64,000 nt of DNA. It comes from Ferrimonas senticii DSM 18821 (GTDB lineage: Bacteria > Pseudomonadota > Gammaproteobacteria > Enterobacterales > Shewanellaceae). The position numbers were made by a program, and so were the translations under genes. Positions 39,376 to 48,732 of this stretch are shown here, one piece after another. The notes beneath the pieces are model-generated. The model made no database searches. It was not told the origin of the DNA and was given only the letters and a program-made list of their open reading frames with translations. Location of the stretch: positions 248,001 to 312,000 of the forward strand of contig NZ_AUGM01000004.1 in assembly GCF_000422665.1 (NCBI RefSeq), given 5' to 3'. Position 1 is the stretch's first letter. Every line of letters begins with the position of its first letter.

Positions 39376-40041
39376 ATGCAATCTAAAGGTGTAGTAGCGG
39401 CATTGGTAGCAGCCGCACTGGCATTGCCAGCGCAAGCTGATGTCCTGGCAGTGAAGGTCGGTCTGGATTACTTCAAAAGCAGCGCCGACGGTTCAGTTGC
39501 GGCCAGCGACCGTGACTACGATAGCGAGTCCAATGTCAGCGTATACGCCGCATTTGAGCACCCAATTCCGCTGCTGCCAAACGCCATGTTGCGTTACAAC
39601 GACATGAGCAACAGCACCAATCAAACCAAGGTTGATCTGACCAACGCTGATCTGATCCTCTACTACGAACTGCTGGATAACCCGGCGCTGGAACTGGATC
39701 TGGGCATCGATTACCGCATCTATGATGGTGAAGCCACTTGGGCTGCTTTGGAAAACCGCGACCTCGATGAAGGCGCGCTGCTAGGCTACGTCCGTGGCCG
39801 TTTTAACATCGTAGGCACCGGTCTGTTTGTTTACACCGACATCGTTGCTGGCGATATCGACGATAAGAAGATCCACGACTACCAACTGGGCGCCGGTTAC
39901 GTGATGGACTTCATCCCGCTGCTGGATTTGACCGCCAAAGTCGGTTACCGCGAGCACAGCTTTAACGTCAGCGGTTTTAACGGCATCAGTGCCGATATCA
40001 CCCAAGACGGTTGGTTTGTTGGCGCCGAACTGGCGTTCTAA
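39376..40041 (+). CDS. Outer-membrane beta-barrel protein (TIGR04219-like)
   Basis: 221 aa. Signal peptide ends LPAQA-DV. Alternating amphipathic strands and a terminal GWFVGAELAF with C-terminal Phe are typical of an outer-membrane barrel; MLRYNDMSNSTNQTKVDLTN and DLGIDYRIYDG fit the TIGR04219 family common in Shewanella and Vibrio. Function of the family is unknown. A terminator follows. Confidence 0.85.
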   Translation: MQSKGVVAALVAAALALPAQADVLAVKVGLDYFKSSADGSVAASDRDYDSESNVSVYAAFEHPIPLLPNAMLRYNDMSNSTNQTKVDLTNADLILYYELLDNPALELDLGIDYRIYDGEATWAALENRDLDEGALLGYVRGRFNIVGTGLFVYTDIVAGDIDDKKIHDYQLGAGYVMDFIPLLDLTAKVGYREHSFNVSGFNGISADITQDGWFVGAELAF

Positions 40042-40060
40042 GCCACACCCATCGAACCGA

Positions 40061-40087
40061 GACCTCGCCGATTGGCGGGGTCTTTTT
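40061..40087 (+). terminator. Terminator after the outer-membrane barrel gene
   Basis: GACCTCGCC-GATT-GGCGGGGTC then TTTTT (one T-G pair). Confidence 0.88.
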
Positions 40088-40131
40088 GTAGCGGCGGATC
40101 TTGGCCGTCGCCGTATGCGTACCGATGGGCT

Positions 40132-41592
40132 ATGGCAAAATCCACCATCAACATCGTCTGGCTTAAGCGTGACTTGCGCCTAAGCGATCACCAGCCGCTG
40201 GCTGAAGCCACGCATAGCGGCATTCCGACCTTGCTGCTGTATCTGTTTGAACCGTCACTGCTGGCGGATCCGCACTACGGCGATCGTCACTGGCGTTTCG
40301 TCGGCCAATCTCTGCAAGATCTGGATCGGCAGCTAAGCCAATTTAACAGTCAGGTGTTGGTGCTAAAGGAAGAAGCGCTGACGGCTTTCGAGCTGCTCAG
40401 TCAGCGGTTTGAGATTGCCGCGGTCTATTCCCATCAAGAGGTGGGACTGGCACTGACCTTTGCCCGCGATAAGCAACTGGCGCGGAGGTTCAGGCAACGG
40501 CAAATACCGTGGCATGAAGCGGCGTTTGGGGCGGTCATCCGGGGCGCGCGTGATCGTGCGGGCTGGGATCGCCATTGGCACAAAGCGATGCGGGCAGCGT
40601 TAGCGCAGCCGTTGTTGTCGCAACAAACGTTATGGCCGAGTGCTCACTGGCAAGGCTTGTCATCTTGGCCACTGCCGTCGCAATGGCTGGACAAACAAGC
40701 GGGGATGCAAACCGGTGGTGAGTCGATGGCGTGGCGAACCCTTGACGATTTTTTTGCTGGTCGCGGCCGCGATTACTACCGCGCAATCTCTAAACCGCAG
40801 CAAAGCCGCAGTGCCTGCAGCCGGATGTCGGCTTATCTGGCGTGGGGCAATATCTCGCTGCGGCAGATGTACCAGCAATTGCTGGCGCATTGGCAGGTGA
40901 AAGGGTTTCGCCGCAGCTTAACGGCGCTGTCCTCAAGGCTGCATTGGCATTGCCACTTTATTCAGAAGTTCGAGTCCGAACACCAGATGCAGCAGCGTTG
41001 CTTGAATCGAGGGTATGAAGACTATCCGTTTGACGATGATCCGAAACTGCTCAGCGCTTGGCAGCAAGGCCGCACCGGCATCCCGTTGGTCGATGCCTGC
41101 ATGCGCTGTCTACACGCCAGCGGTTACATCAATTTTCGGATGCGAGCGATGCTGGTGAGCGTGCTGTGTCATCACTTTAATCTGGACTGGCGCGCTGGCG
41201 TTACCCATCTCGCTCGGTTGTTTTTGGATTTTGAACCGGGCATTCATTACCCGCAGTTTCAGATGCAGGCCAGCGTCACTGGCATCAACACCATTCGCAT
41301 CTATAACCCGACAAAGCAGGCGCAAGAGCACGATCCTGAAGGCCAGTTTATTCATCGTTGGTTGCCGGAATTGCGTCAGGTGCCGCCGCCGCTGTTGTTT
41401 CAGCCGTGGCAACTGACGCCGCTGGAGGCGCAGCTGTATCAGCTGGCGCCGGAGAGCATTTACCTCAATCCGCTGGTGGATATTGAGCAGACCGCCAAGG
41501 CGGCACGGCAACGGTTATGGGCTTATCGAAAGCAGCCCCAAGTACGGGCCGATCGCCAGCGGATTTTGGCGCGGCATGTGCGTCCACGTTAA
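40132..41592 (+). CDS. Cryptochrome/deoxyribodipyrimidine photolyase family protein
   Basis: 486 aa from ATG 40132 ([20 protein letters not shown]). N-terminal antenna-chromophore domain ([22 protein letters not shown]) and C-terminal FAD domain ([58 protein letters not shown]). The [19 protein letters not shown] segment follows the cryptochrome/photolyase FAD-domain pattern. Repairs UV-induced pyrimidine dimers with light, or acts as a light sensor; the substrate class is not decided by eye. Confidence 0.9.
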   Translation: MAKSTINIVWLKRDLRLSDHQPLAEATHSGIPTLLLYLFEPSLLADPHYGDRHWRFVGQSLQDLDRQLSQFNSQVLVLKEEALTAFELLSQRFEIAAVYSHQEVGLALTFARDKQLARRFRQRQIPWHEAAFGAVIRGARDRAGWDRHWHKAMRAALAQPLLSQQTLWPSAHWQGLSSWPLPSQWLDKQAGMQTGGESMAWRTLDDFFAGRGRDYYRAISKPQQSRSACSRMSAYLAWGNISLRQMYQQLLAHWQVKGFRRSLTALSSRLHWHCHFIQKFESEHQMQQRCLNRGYEDYPFDDDPKLLSAWQQGRTGIPLVDACMRCLHASGYINFRMRAMLVSVLCHHFNLDWRAGVTHLARLFLDFEPGIHYPQFQMQASVTGINTIRIYNPTKQAQEHDPEGQFIHRWLPELRQVPPPLLFQPWQLTPLEAQLYQLAPESIYLNPLVDIEQTAKAARQRLWAYRKQPQVRADRQRILARHVRPR

Positions 41593-41627
41593 GCTTGGGC
41601 AATAGCTCGAGCCATAACGGAGGCGCC

Positions 41628-41777
41628 ATGCACCGCACTACCGAACAATCGCAATCGGCACTGCAGTGGCTGCGACAGCAGCCCTATTACCCGCTGGTAA
41701 AACTGATACTCGGCAGCTACACGCTGCTGGCGCTGCTGGGTTTTCTGGCTGGTTGCTGGTTGTTTCGTTCGCTCTAG
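41628..41777 (+). CDS. Small single-pass membrane protein
   Basis: 49 aa (MHRTTEQSQSALQWLRQQPY) with GGAGG 5 bp before the ATG. One transmembrane helix (LILGSYTLLALLGFLAGCWL). No family recognised. It lies 35 bp after the photolyase gene in the same direction and may be co-transcribed. Confidence 0.55.
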   Translation: MHRTTEQSQSALQWLRQQPYYPLVKLILGSYTLLALLGFLAGCWLFRSL

Positions 41778-41928
41778 CGCTATCCCCCAATCAGCTTCAG
41801 GTTGATGTTGCCACTGTCACTACGGATATCAATTTAGCGCTGACGGTGCTAAAGTCCGCCGCCCTCGGCGTCTCTTAAGTAGACGCTATCCTTTCGGCAG
41901 TTTGCCGGGTCTATTTTAAGAGAGTGCC

Positions 41929-43305
41929 ATGACCGCATTTAACACCTTGCCATTGTCGCCAGCGATGTTGGCGAACCTAGAGCAGCTGGGCTTCGCCAGC
42001 ATGACCCCAATCCAAGCGGAAGCGCTGCCGCTGATTTTGCAGGGCGATGATCTGATCGCCAAAGCCAAAACCGGCAGTGGTAAAACCGTAGCGTTTGGTT
42101 TGGGCTTGCTGCACAAGCTGGAGCCAAAGCAGTTTGCGCTGCAATCGATGATCCTCTGTCCAACCCGTGAGTTGGCGGATCAGGTTGCCAGCGAACTGCG
42201 TCGTTTGGCGCGGGCGATGGGCAACATCAAGATCCTAACCCTGTGTGGTGGTCTGCCGATGGGGCCGCAAATTGGCTCGCTGGAGCATGGCGCGCACATC
42301 ATCGTTGGTACCCCGGGCCGTATTTTGCAGCACATCAAAGCCGGTCGTTTGGACTTTAGCGCGCTGACCACCTTGGTCTTCGACGAAGCCGATCGGATGC
42401 TGGATATGGGCTTTGAGGCCGACATCAACGCCATCAAAGAACGCCTGCCGCACCAGCGTCAAACCCTGTTGTTCTCTGCGACCTACCCAGAGCAGATCGA
42501 AAAGCTGGCGTCGCGGGTGCAGCGTAATCCGAAGATGATTGAGATCGCCGGCAGTGAAGTGCAAGCGCAGATCACCCAGCGTCTGATTGAAGTGGAAGGC
42601 CACGACAAAACCGAACTGGTGAAAGCGCTACTGAACAAGTACCAGCCAGAATCCACGGTGATCTTCTGTAACACCCGCATCGCTTGCCAGCAGTTGGCCG
42701 ATGATTTGGAAGACGCGGGCGTTTCGGTGGTATCACTGCACGGCGATAAAGATCAGCGCGATCGCGATCAGATGCTGGTGCGCTTTGCTAACAAGAGTGT
42801 CTCAGTACTGGTGGCGACCGACGTGGCTGCCCGCGGTCTGGACATCAAAGAGTTGGCGATGGTGATCAATTTTGAAGTGGCCTTTGAAACCGAAGTGCAC
42901 GTTCACCGTGTTGGCCGTACCGGCCGCGCTGGCAGCGAAGGGATGGCGATGACCCTTGCTAGCGGCAACGAGATGCGTCGGGTTGCCGACATCGAAGAGC
43001 TGCAAGGTTACGAGTTCGAGCGCTTGGCGGCCAACAGCTTGCCAAAAGTGGCTTACCTGCATCTGGATGCGCCGATGGTGACCCTGTCGATTGGCGCTGG
43101 CCGTAAGAGCAAGATGCGCCCAGGTGACATCCTTGGTGCCCTGACGGCCAGCAAAGAGATCGCCGGTAAGTCGATTGGCAAGATCAGCGTCGCCGACCGT
43201 CTGTCGTACGTTGCGGTAGAGCGCAAGGTGGCCAATAAGGCGCTGAAGATCCTGCAAAATGACAAGATCAAAGGGCGTAAGCTGATTGTGCGGATGCACA
43301 AGTAA
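41929..43305 (+). CDS. dbpA: ATP-dependent 23S rRNA helicase DbpA
   Basis: 458 aa DEAD-box protein. Motifs: Q-motif GFASMTPIQAEALP, Walker A AKTGSGKT, PTRELADQ, DEAD (VFDEADRMLDMG), SAT, and HRVGRTGRAG. The C-terminal ~80 residues (KMRPGDILGALTASKEIAGK ... ) form the DbpA RNA-binding domain that recognises hairpin 92 of 23S rRNA, which separates DbpA from other DEAD helicases. Acts in large-subunit assembly. GAGAG precedes the ATG. Confidence 0.95.
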   Translation: MTAFNTLPLSPAMLANLEQLGFASMTPIQAEALPLILQGDDLIAKAKTGSGKTVAFGLGLLHKLEPKQFALQSMILCPTRELADQVASELRRLARAMGNIKILTLCGGLPMGPQIGSLEHGAHIIVGTPGRILQHIKAGRLDFSALTTLVFDEADRMLDMGFEADINAIKERLPHQRQTLLFSATYPEQIEKLASRVQRNPKMIEIAGSEVQAQITQRLIEVEGHDKTELVKALLNKYQPESTVIFCNTRIACQQLADDLEDAGVSVVSLHGDKDQRDRDQMLVRFANKSVSVLVATDVAARGLDIKELAMVINFEVAFETEVHVHRVGRTGRAGSEGMAMTLASGNEMRRVADIEELQGYEFERLAANSLPKVAYLHLDAPMVTLSIGAGRKSKMRPGDILGALTASKEIAGKSIGKISVADRLSYVAVERKVANKALKILQNDKIKGRKLIVRMHK

Positions 43306-43324
43306 TCGGCCTGCGAGTCTCGCC

Positions 43325-43355
43325 AGCCCCAGCCATCGTGCTGGGGCTTTCTTTT
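43325..43355 (+). terminator. dbpA terminator
   Basis: AGCCCCAGC (43325-43333) pairs with GCTGGGGCT (43340-43348), then TTCTTTT. Confidence 0.88.
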
Positions 43356-43891
43356 GGCTGTGTCGTAGCTAAGTGTTAGCCCTTGGTCGCCGGAGGCAAA
43401 GATAAGAGAGTTGGTCGTAATTAGTCTGTAGTTATCAGTAAGAGCGAAATCGCCAGTGGCAGTAGCGAATACCGGCGATAGCCAATATGTCAGCATTTCA
43501 TAGCCATTAGCCTCCGGCGGGAAAGGGTTCCACCCTTTTCAATCCCTAATGCCTCCAACACGGCGACACCCCTTCACTCCTTGTGCTGCTCCTTTCGGCA
43601 CTGCGCGGATTCATCGTCCCTGATTTTGCCACGCACTTCGGCCATCCATGGCCTCCGGCCTCAATCCACCGCACACCGCTCAGCGCCGCGAGTCGGCCAC
43701 AGCCCGTTGACGCAACCGTTGTCAGAAAATCACTCCCCTTAATACTTCTGATGACGGTAGTTTTGGCAGCTCTAAGCCGACTTGTTGACGCCGAGTGCAA
43801 CCGCAAACGCAGCGGCAGTCGAGGGCAGGATGCCCGAGAGTGCCCGCGCAGACAGGATACCTTGGGTACAACAGTTAACTTCGACACAGCC
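43356..43891. other. Intergenic stretch with inverted repeats, probably dispersed-repeat derived
   Basis: About 535 bp, no credible gene; frames on both strands are composition artefacts. CGCCGGAGGC (43388-43397) recurs inverted as GCCTCCGGCG (43510-43519), flanking a 112-bp spacer. A hairpin AAAGGGT-TCC-ACCCTTT lies at 43522-43538. The following tract (to ~43720) reads like repetitive intergenic DNA seen near the same motif in related genomes; whether it is repeated elsewhere cannot be checked here. Confidence 0.35.
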
Positions 43892-43921
43892 AAAAAAAGC
43901 CCGAGCTGTAGCAGCACGGGC
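43892..43921 (-). terminator. Terminator of a small minus-strand transcript
   Basis: On the minus strand GCCCG-T-GCT-GCTAC-AGC-T-CGGGC followed by seven T's; 25 bp past the 31-codon ORF stop. Confidence 0.88.
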
Positions 43922-43946
43922 AAGTCTCTGGAAAGTAGCAGTACCA

Positions 43947-44042
43947 TCAAAGGTTGATGGCATACATGCCGCCATTACTCCACGCCGAGGCATCAGCAGC
44001 GAATGAGGTGTACAGGGCAACATGGTAGGTAAACAGGTTCAT
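43947..44042 (-). CDS. 31-aa small ORF with good ribosome site and terminator
   Basis: Translates to MNLFTYHVALYTSFAADASA then WSNGGMYAINL. CTGGAG lies 7 bp before the ATG and a strong terminator follows, so it looks like an expressed monocistronic unit rather than noise. No biosynthetic gene follows, which speaks against a leader peptide. Family unknown. Three imperfect repeats lie upstream (44089-44149). It could instead be a small regulatory RNA. Confidence 0.5.
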   Translation of the reverse strand: MNLFTYHVALYTSFAADASAWSNGGMYAINL

Positions 44043-44088
44043 GGCGAACTCCAGTATCAAAATGAATAAGTTAGATGACGGCGTCGGT

Positions 44089-44149
44089 GCGGTTCCATGG
44101 CGCAATCTCGGTTCCGTGGAGTCATCGTCGTTACTCGGTTCCGTGGAGT
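44089..44149. repeat. Three imperfect CGGTTCC-type repeats upstream of the small ORF
   Basis: TCGGTTCCGTGGAGT at 44108-44122 and 44135-44149 (identical, 27 bp apart), with GCGGTTCCATGG at 44089-44100. Possible operator sites or GGA-type RNA motifs in the leader of the 43947-44042 unit. Confidence 0.6.
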
Positions 44150-44291
44150 GTCGTAATCCTTTATTGGCGCCGGCGTTAAGCCGATGACCAATTGAGTAAA
44201 TATCATACTCCCATGTAATTTTATTACAACAGAAATAAAACCCAGCTCACAAAGTTGCGCCTTAGTGAAAATTTATTACGCCCGGGTATCA

Positions 44292-44316
44292 CGCCCTGCG
44301 GCGGATCCGCAGGGCG
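44292..44316 (-). terminator. Hairpin after the M17 aminopeptidase gene
   Basis: CGCCCTGCGG-CGGAT-CCGCAGGGCG, 5 bp past the stop on the minus strand, no T run. Confidence 0.6.
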
Positions 44317-44321
44317 GCCGC

Positions 44322-45854
44322 TTAATAATCCAGTAGCAACGCCAACAGCGTCGCTACCGGTACGGCGGTTGGCATGCCATACAACGGATCGCGCTTTTCC
44401 ACCGCACTGCCGGCGATATCCAAATGCAGATAAGGCAGCGGCAGATCACTGCCCAGCTGATGTTGATCCAACCCCGCCGCGCCAATCAAAAACGCCATCG
44501 GGAATTGGTGGCCGCGGCTGATGTTAACCGAAGCGCCGTTGTTGGAGCTGAGCAAATCCTCCGACGGCGTACGCGCTGCCACTTGGGCAAAATCTTCCCG
44601 GCGCAAACGCGATAACTCAAACGGCTCGGCCAACTGTTCTGATATCGCTTGCAGTTGCCCGCCATCGCCACGAGCACGAGCGACGGAGTTTTCCACTACC
44701 GCACTGTAAGGGCCATAACTGCGAACCACATGGCCGGTTAAGGTCGCCAATGACATCAAGGTTGGCTGATTGGCCATGGCCGGCGCCAATTCACGCAGAT
44801 GCGACAGCACATCCGCCAGCACCAATCGGCCTTCGGCATCGGTGTTGCCAATCCGCACTCGTTTGCCGCTGTGACCAGTGATTATCTCATCCGGCACAAT
44901 CGCTTCGCGACCAATGCTGTTACGCACCAGCCCCAACTCGGCAATCACTTCCACCCCTTTGGGTTGCAACTGCGCCAGCGCCGCCATTAACCCCGCCACC
45001 GCCGCGGCGCCGCCCTTATCGCGACTCATCCCCGCCATCGCACCGCCGATTTTCAGATCGGCACCGCCGGTATCGAAGGTGACCCCTTTACCCGCCAACA
45101 ACCAACTTTTGTGGATCGCTCCAGAGCTGCGATATACCAAGCGCACCACCCGTGGCTCGTGCCGCGCTACCCCATAAGACGCCCGCGCGACCCCACTTAA
45201 TAGCGGATAGTCACGTTCGATGATGGCGCGATCGCTGATCACCTCAACGCTCACCGCGCTGCCAGCAAAGTGCTCAGCACAATAATCGGCAAACGCCGGC
45301 GGGGCCATCTGCTCCGGATCACCACCGCACAGATCCCGTGCCAGCGTACGGCCAATCTCTAGCGCATTGGCACGGGCCACATTCTCAAGCCCCAATACGC
45401 CGATGGTCATCGGCTGGCGTTTAACATCGAACGGTTGATATAACTGCTGCCCCGCCCCCAGCAATGCCGCGCTCAGTGCCTCGCTATAGCGGCTGTCATC
45501 GCTGCGTTCAACCAGCAGCAATGGATGTTTAGCACCGGCTGCTAACGCCCGCGCCATCCCAGCCTGTGCCGCTTCAGCAAATTGGCGTACATCAAGATAA
45601 TCGTCATCAAGTGCTCCGGTTGGCGCCAAGACCAAACGACCACCGGCCAACCCGGGAGCGAGCAACAGCGTCGGTTGCCTGGCAATGCCCGAATCAATCC
45701 CGATAGCATGGCTAACTAACTGTTTCAGTTCAGGAAAATCAGGCAATTCAAACTGATGGCCGACTACCACCAGCGCATCAAAACCACCCTCACCAAACAC
45801 ACTGTCACGCTCAGCCCGTTGCCACATCACTGGGCTAAATACCTCGGTCATCAT
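44322..45854 (-). CDS. M17 leucyl aminopeptidase family protein (PepA/PepB-like)
   Basis: 510 aa from the ATG at 45854, which has AAGGA five bases upstream (ATGs at 45860 and 45851 are also in frame). Metal and active-site motifs of the family: WLLAGKGVTFDTGGADLKIG, MSRDKGGAAAV and NTDAEGRLVLADVL (the M17 signature). Cytosolic di-zinc exopeptidase that removes N-terminal residues from peptides. The C-terminus (LPYLHLDIAGSAVEKRDPLY) is typical. Divergent from pepD, so the two peptidases share an intergenic control region (45855-45981). Confidence 0.9.
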   Translation of the reverse strand: MMTEVFSPVMWQRAERDSVFGEGGFDALVVVGHQFELPDFPELKQLVSHAIGIDSGIARQPTLLLAPGLAGGRLVLAPTGALDDDYLDVRQFAEAAQAGMARALAAGAKHPLLLVERSDDSRYSEALSAALLGAGQQLYQPFDVKRQPMTIGVLGLENVARANALEIGRTLARDLCGGDPEQMAPPAFADYCAEHFAGSAVSVEVISDRAIIERDYPLLSGVARASYGVARHEPRVVRLVYRSSGAIHKSWLLAGKGVTFDTGGADLKIGGAMAGMSRDKGGAAAVAGLMAALAQLQPKGVEVIAELGLVRNSIGREAIVPDEIITGHSGKRVRIGNTDAEGRLVLADVLSHLRELAPAMANQPTLMSLATLTGHVVRSYGPYSAVVENSVARARGDGGQLQAISEQLAEPFELSRLRREDFAQVAARTPSEDLLSSNNGASVNISRGHQFPMAFLIGAAGLDQHQLGSDLPLPYLHLDIAGSAVEKRDPLYGMPTAVPVATLLALLLDY

Positions 45855-45981
45855 CTGCATCCTTGTTGCGTCGAAAAGTGCCTATCAATCTACCTTGCAA
45901 CTACTGAGGTCGCTAACGCCGAAGTCAATAGTAGCGTGATACACTGTCGCCAATTTTGTACATCCTTGTTAGGAGTTTGTC

Positions 45982-47439
45982 GTGACCGAAATCAGCGCGC
46001 TGCAACCACAAGCCCTATGGCAATGGTTTGACACCATCTGCTCTATCCCTCACCCATCCAAACATGAGATCGCCCTGCGTGATCATATCCAGCAATGGGC
46101 CGACGATCGCGGCTTAGACACCCAACTGGATGCGGTTGGCAACCTGATTATTCGCAAGAACGCCACCGTCGGCATGGAAGACCGTCAAGGGGTAGTTATC
46201 CAAGCGCACCTCGATATGGTGCCGCAGAAAAACAGCGATACTGACCACGACTTTACCGTTGACCCAATTCGCCCTTACATCGACGGCGAGTGGGTAACCG
46301 CCACCGGCACCACCTTGGGCGCCGATAACGGCATCGGTATGGCATCCGCCTTGGCGGTGCTGGGCAGCGACGATGTCGCTCATGGCCCACTAGAGGTGCT
46401 GCTGACCATCGATGAGGAAGCGGGCATGACCGGCGCCTTTGGTCTGGAAGCGGGGGTATTGACTGGCTCGATTCTGATCAACACCGATTCTGAAGAGGAA
46501 GGCGAAGTCTACATGGGCTGCGCCGGCGGCATTGATGCTGGTCTGTCGGTTGCGATTGCACGTCAGGCTGCCGCAGCCGACACCGTCACCGTCGAGCTGG
46601 CACTCACTGGTCTGAAAGGCGGCCACAGTGGCTGTGATATCAATATCGGTCGTGGCAATGCCAACAAACTGCTGGCGCGCTTCCTATTTGGTCATGCTGA
46701 CGAACTGGGCCTGCAACTGGTAAGCCTGTCCGGTGGCAGTCTGCGTAACGCCATCCCGCGTGAAGCTTGGGCCACCGTGACGGTACCGAGCAACAACTTG
46801 GCCCGTTTGACTGAACTGACCGAGTTCTACCAACAACTGCTGAACGAGGAACTGGGCGCAGTTGAAAACCCAATCGCGTTCGCGCTCACTGCAAGCAGCG
46901 CCGCAAACGAAGTATTTACCCCAGCCTGCCAAAGCAAACTGCTGGCGCTGCTCAACGCCGCGCCGAATGGCGTAGTACGGATGTCAGACAGCTTCCCAGG
47001 CGTAGTCGAAACCTCGCTCAACGTTGGAGTGATCACCACCGAAGCCGATCACGTTGCCATCAGCGTGCTGATCCGCTCCACCGTCGACAGCGGTCGCAGC
47101 TACGTGGAAAGCACCCTGCGTGCACTGGCGACACTGGCTGGCGCGGAAGTCGAATTCTCTGGCGCCTACCCAGGCTGGAACCCAGATCCAAGCTCGCCAA
47201 TCATGCAAGTGGTGCGCGAAACCTACCAAGGAATGTTTGACAAACTGCCTAACATTCAGGTGATCCACGCCGGTCTGGAGTGTGGTTTGTTTAAGAAGCC
47301 ATACCCAGAGATGGACATGGTTTCCATCGGCCCAACCATCCGCTTCCCGCACTCGCCGGATGAGAAAGTGGAGATTGCCACCGTTGAAAAATACTGGCAG
47401 CTGCTGCTGGCAGTGCTCAACGCGGTACCAGCCAAGTAG
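45982..47439 (+). CDS. pepD: Cytosolic beta-alanyl/aminoacyl-histidine dipeptidase
   Basis: 485 aa, GTG start at 45982 with AGGAG upstream. M20C metallopeptidase: AHLDMVPQKN (zinc His-x-Asp), TLGADNGIGMA, LLTIDEEAGMTGAFGLE, INTDSEEEGEVYMGCAGG, LKGGHSGCDI and IHAGLECGLF. Cleaves Xaa-His dipeptides such as carnosine. Terminator at 47467. Confidence 0.96.
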   Translation: MTEISALQPQALWQWFDTICSIPHPSKHEIALRDHIQQWADDRGLDTQLDAVGNLIIRKNATVGMEDRQGVVIQAHLDMVPQKNSDTDHDFTVDPIRPYIDGEWVTATGTTLGADNGIGMASALAVLGSDDVAHGPLEVLLTIDEEAGMTGAFGLEAGVLTGSILINTDSEEEGEVYMGCAGGIDAGLSVAIARQAAAADTVTVELALTGLKGGHSGCDINIGRGNANKLLARFLFGHADELGLQLVSLSGGSLRNAIPREAWATVTVPSNNLARLTELTEFYQQLLNEELGAVENPIAFALTASSAANEVFTPACQSKLLALLNAAPNGVVRMSDSFPGVVETSLNVGVITTEADHVAISVLIRSTVDSGRSYVESTLRALATLAGAEVEFSGAYPGWNPDPSSPIMQVVRETYQGMFDKLPNIQVIHAGLECGLFKKPYPEMDMVSIGPTIRFPHSPDEKVEIATVEKYWQLLLAVLNAVPAK

Positions 47440-47466
47440 GCTACTTTGGTTTAGCCAAAATCGACC

Positions 47467-47493
47467 AAGCCCACCGAATTCGGTGGGCTTTTT
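47467..47493 (+). terminator. pepD terminator
   Basis: 24-bp perfect palindrome with the half AAGCCCACCGAA, then TTT; also usable by the convergent 47527 gene. Confidence 0.92.
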
Positions 47494-47526
47494 AGTGGTT
47501 GCTGACTAAGGTCGCAACCGCCGCAA

Positions 47527-48405
47527 TTAGTGGCTGTCGTGTTTGTGAAAGCGGCTAACCACAAACACCGTGATAAAGCCGGCAATCACCCCAATCACGC
47601 CATTGAGGACGGTGGGTAGCACACTGGAGATCACCACTCCGACTCCGGGAATGGTGGCACTGTAGGCGGCGGTATCCGCCACAAACTCGGCAATGGCATG
47701 GACTCCATGCACCAAGATCCCACCACCGACCAAGAACATCGCCACGGTGCCAATCCAACTTAAGGACTTCATCAGTTTCGGCGCCAGCGCCAACAAACCG
47801 CGGCCAAACGCCTGCAAGGCACTGCTGCCGGGGCGTTGACTGAAGTAGAGACCGACATCATCCACTTTGACAATCACCGCCACTAAGCCGTAGACAAAGA
47901 TGGTCATCAACACCGCAATGGTGGCTAGGGTGGCACTTTGAGTCAGCAGCGGTTTGGCGGACACCACCCCAAGGGTGAGGACAATGATCTCCGCCGACAA
48001 AATAAAATCGGTGCGCACCGCCCCTTTGATCTTGTCGGCCTCATCGATATTGGCGCGATCCGGTTTCTCGCCGGAACGCATCTCCAACAATTTCTCGGCC
48101 CCTTCAAAACAGAGAAACAGGCCGCCGAGCATCAATAATGGCGTAATCAACCACGGAATAAAGACGCTGATCGCCAACGCCGACGGCACCAAAATCGCTT
48201 TGTTGAGCAGCGAGCCTTTGGCCACCGCCCACACCACCGGCAACTCGCGATCCGCTCTAACGCCAGAGACCTGCTCGGCGTTAACCGCCAAATCATCCCC
48301 CAGCACCCCAGCGGTTTTCTTCACCGCGACTTTACTCATTACCGAGACATCATCCATCAAACTGGCAATGTCATCCAACAGGGTTAACAAACTGGCACCG
48401 GCCAT
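47527..48405 (-). CDS. DUF808/YedI-family inner-membrane protein
   Basis: 292 aa. I prefer the ATG at 48405 ([20 protein letters not shown]) because GGAG lies 7 bp before it; the ATG at 48411 is too close to the ribosome site. Starts with the family hallmark [20 protein letters not shown], then [16 protein letters not shown], and multiple transmembrane helices ([30 protein letters not shown]...). Function unknown in E. coli YedI. Convergent with pepD. Confidence 0.88.
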   Translation of the reverse strand: MAGASLLTLLDDIASLMDDVSVMSKVAVKKTAGVLGDDLAVNAEQVSGVRADRELPVVWAVAKGSLLNKAILVPSALAISVFIPWLITPLLMLGGLFLCFEGAEKLLEMRSGEKPDRANIDEADKIKGAVRTDFILSAEIIVLTLGVVSAKPLLTQSATLATIAVLMTIFVYGLVAVIVKVDDVGLYFSQRPGSSALQAFGRGLLALAPKLMKSLSWIGTVAMFLVGGGILVHGVHAIAEFVADTAAYSATIPGVGVVISSVLPTVLNGVIGVIAGFITVFVVSRFHKHDSH

Positions 48406-48470
48406 CGGCATACTCCATCAATCTGGCAACTTGGCCACTTGCGACCAAGCGCAACCAAGCTCCACGCTCA

Positions 48471-48607
48471 TACCAATTCGCTTAAGTAAATGGTCTATCT
48501 AGTGCGATGGAGAAATCGTTTCAATCAAGGCACTCAAGTAAGTTGAGTAACGCCGAGTGAAGCGATTTAAACCAGCAATAGTGATCAGATATTTAGGTGA
48601 ATTGGTA
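48471..48607. repeat. MITE-like element
   Basis: 137 bp bounded by imperfect inverted repeats: TACCAATTCGCTTAAGTA (48471-48488) and TATTTAGGTGAATTGGTA (48590-48607), 15 of 18 matched. No ORF. Ends of this type (TACCAATTC/GAATTGGTA, TA at the tips) fit small non-autonomous transposon relics. Sits in the gap between the YedI-like gene and the valine operon. Confidence 0.6.
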
Positions 48608-48641
48608 TTATTCACTGCTTAGCCTAGCACCCTAAACCAAC

Positions 48642-48680
48642 AAAGCTCATCGCCTCATTACTCATGAGACGATGAGCTTT
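48642..48680. terminator. Bidirectional terminator of the valine operon
   Basis: AAAGCTCATCG and CTCAT arms pair with ATGAG and CGATGAGCTTT around TACTC. 53 bp past the SDR stop. Confidence 0.8.
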
Positions 48681-48732
48681 AGTACCAGACCGATGGTAGC
48701 GCTCAGGTCATAGCCAATGGCTATCGACCAGC

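Noticed and set aside
43546-43950. 134-aa minus-strand and 124-aa plus-strand ORFs after dbpA
   Set aside because: They overlap each other and run through the clear terminator at 43892-43921; composition is not coding-like.
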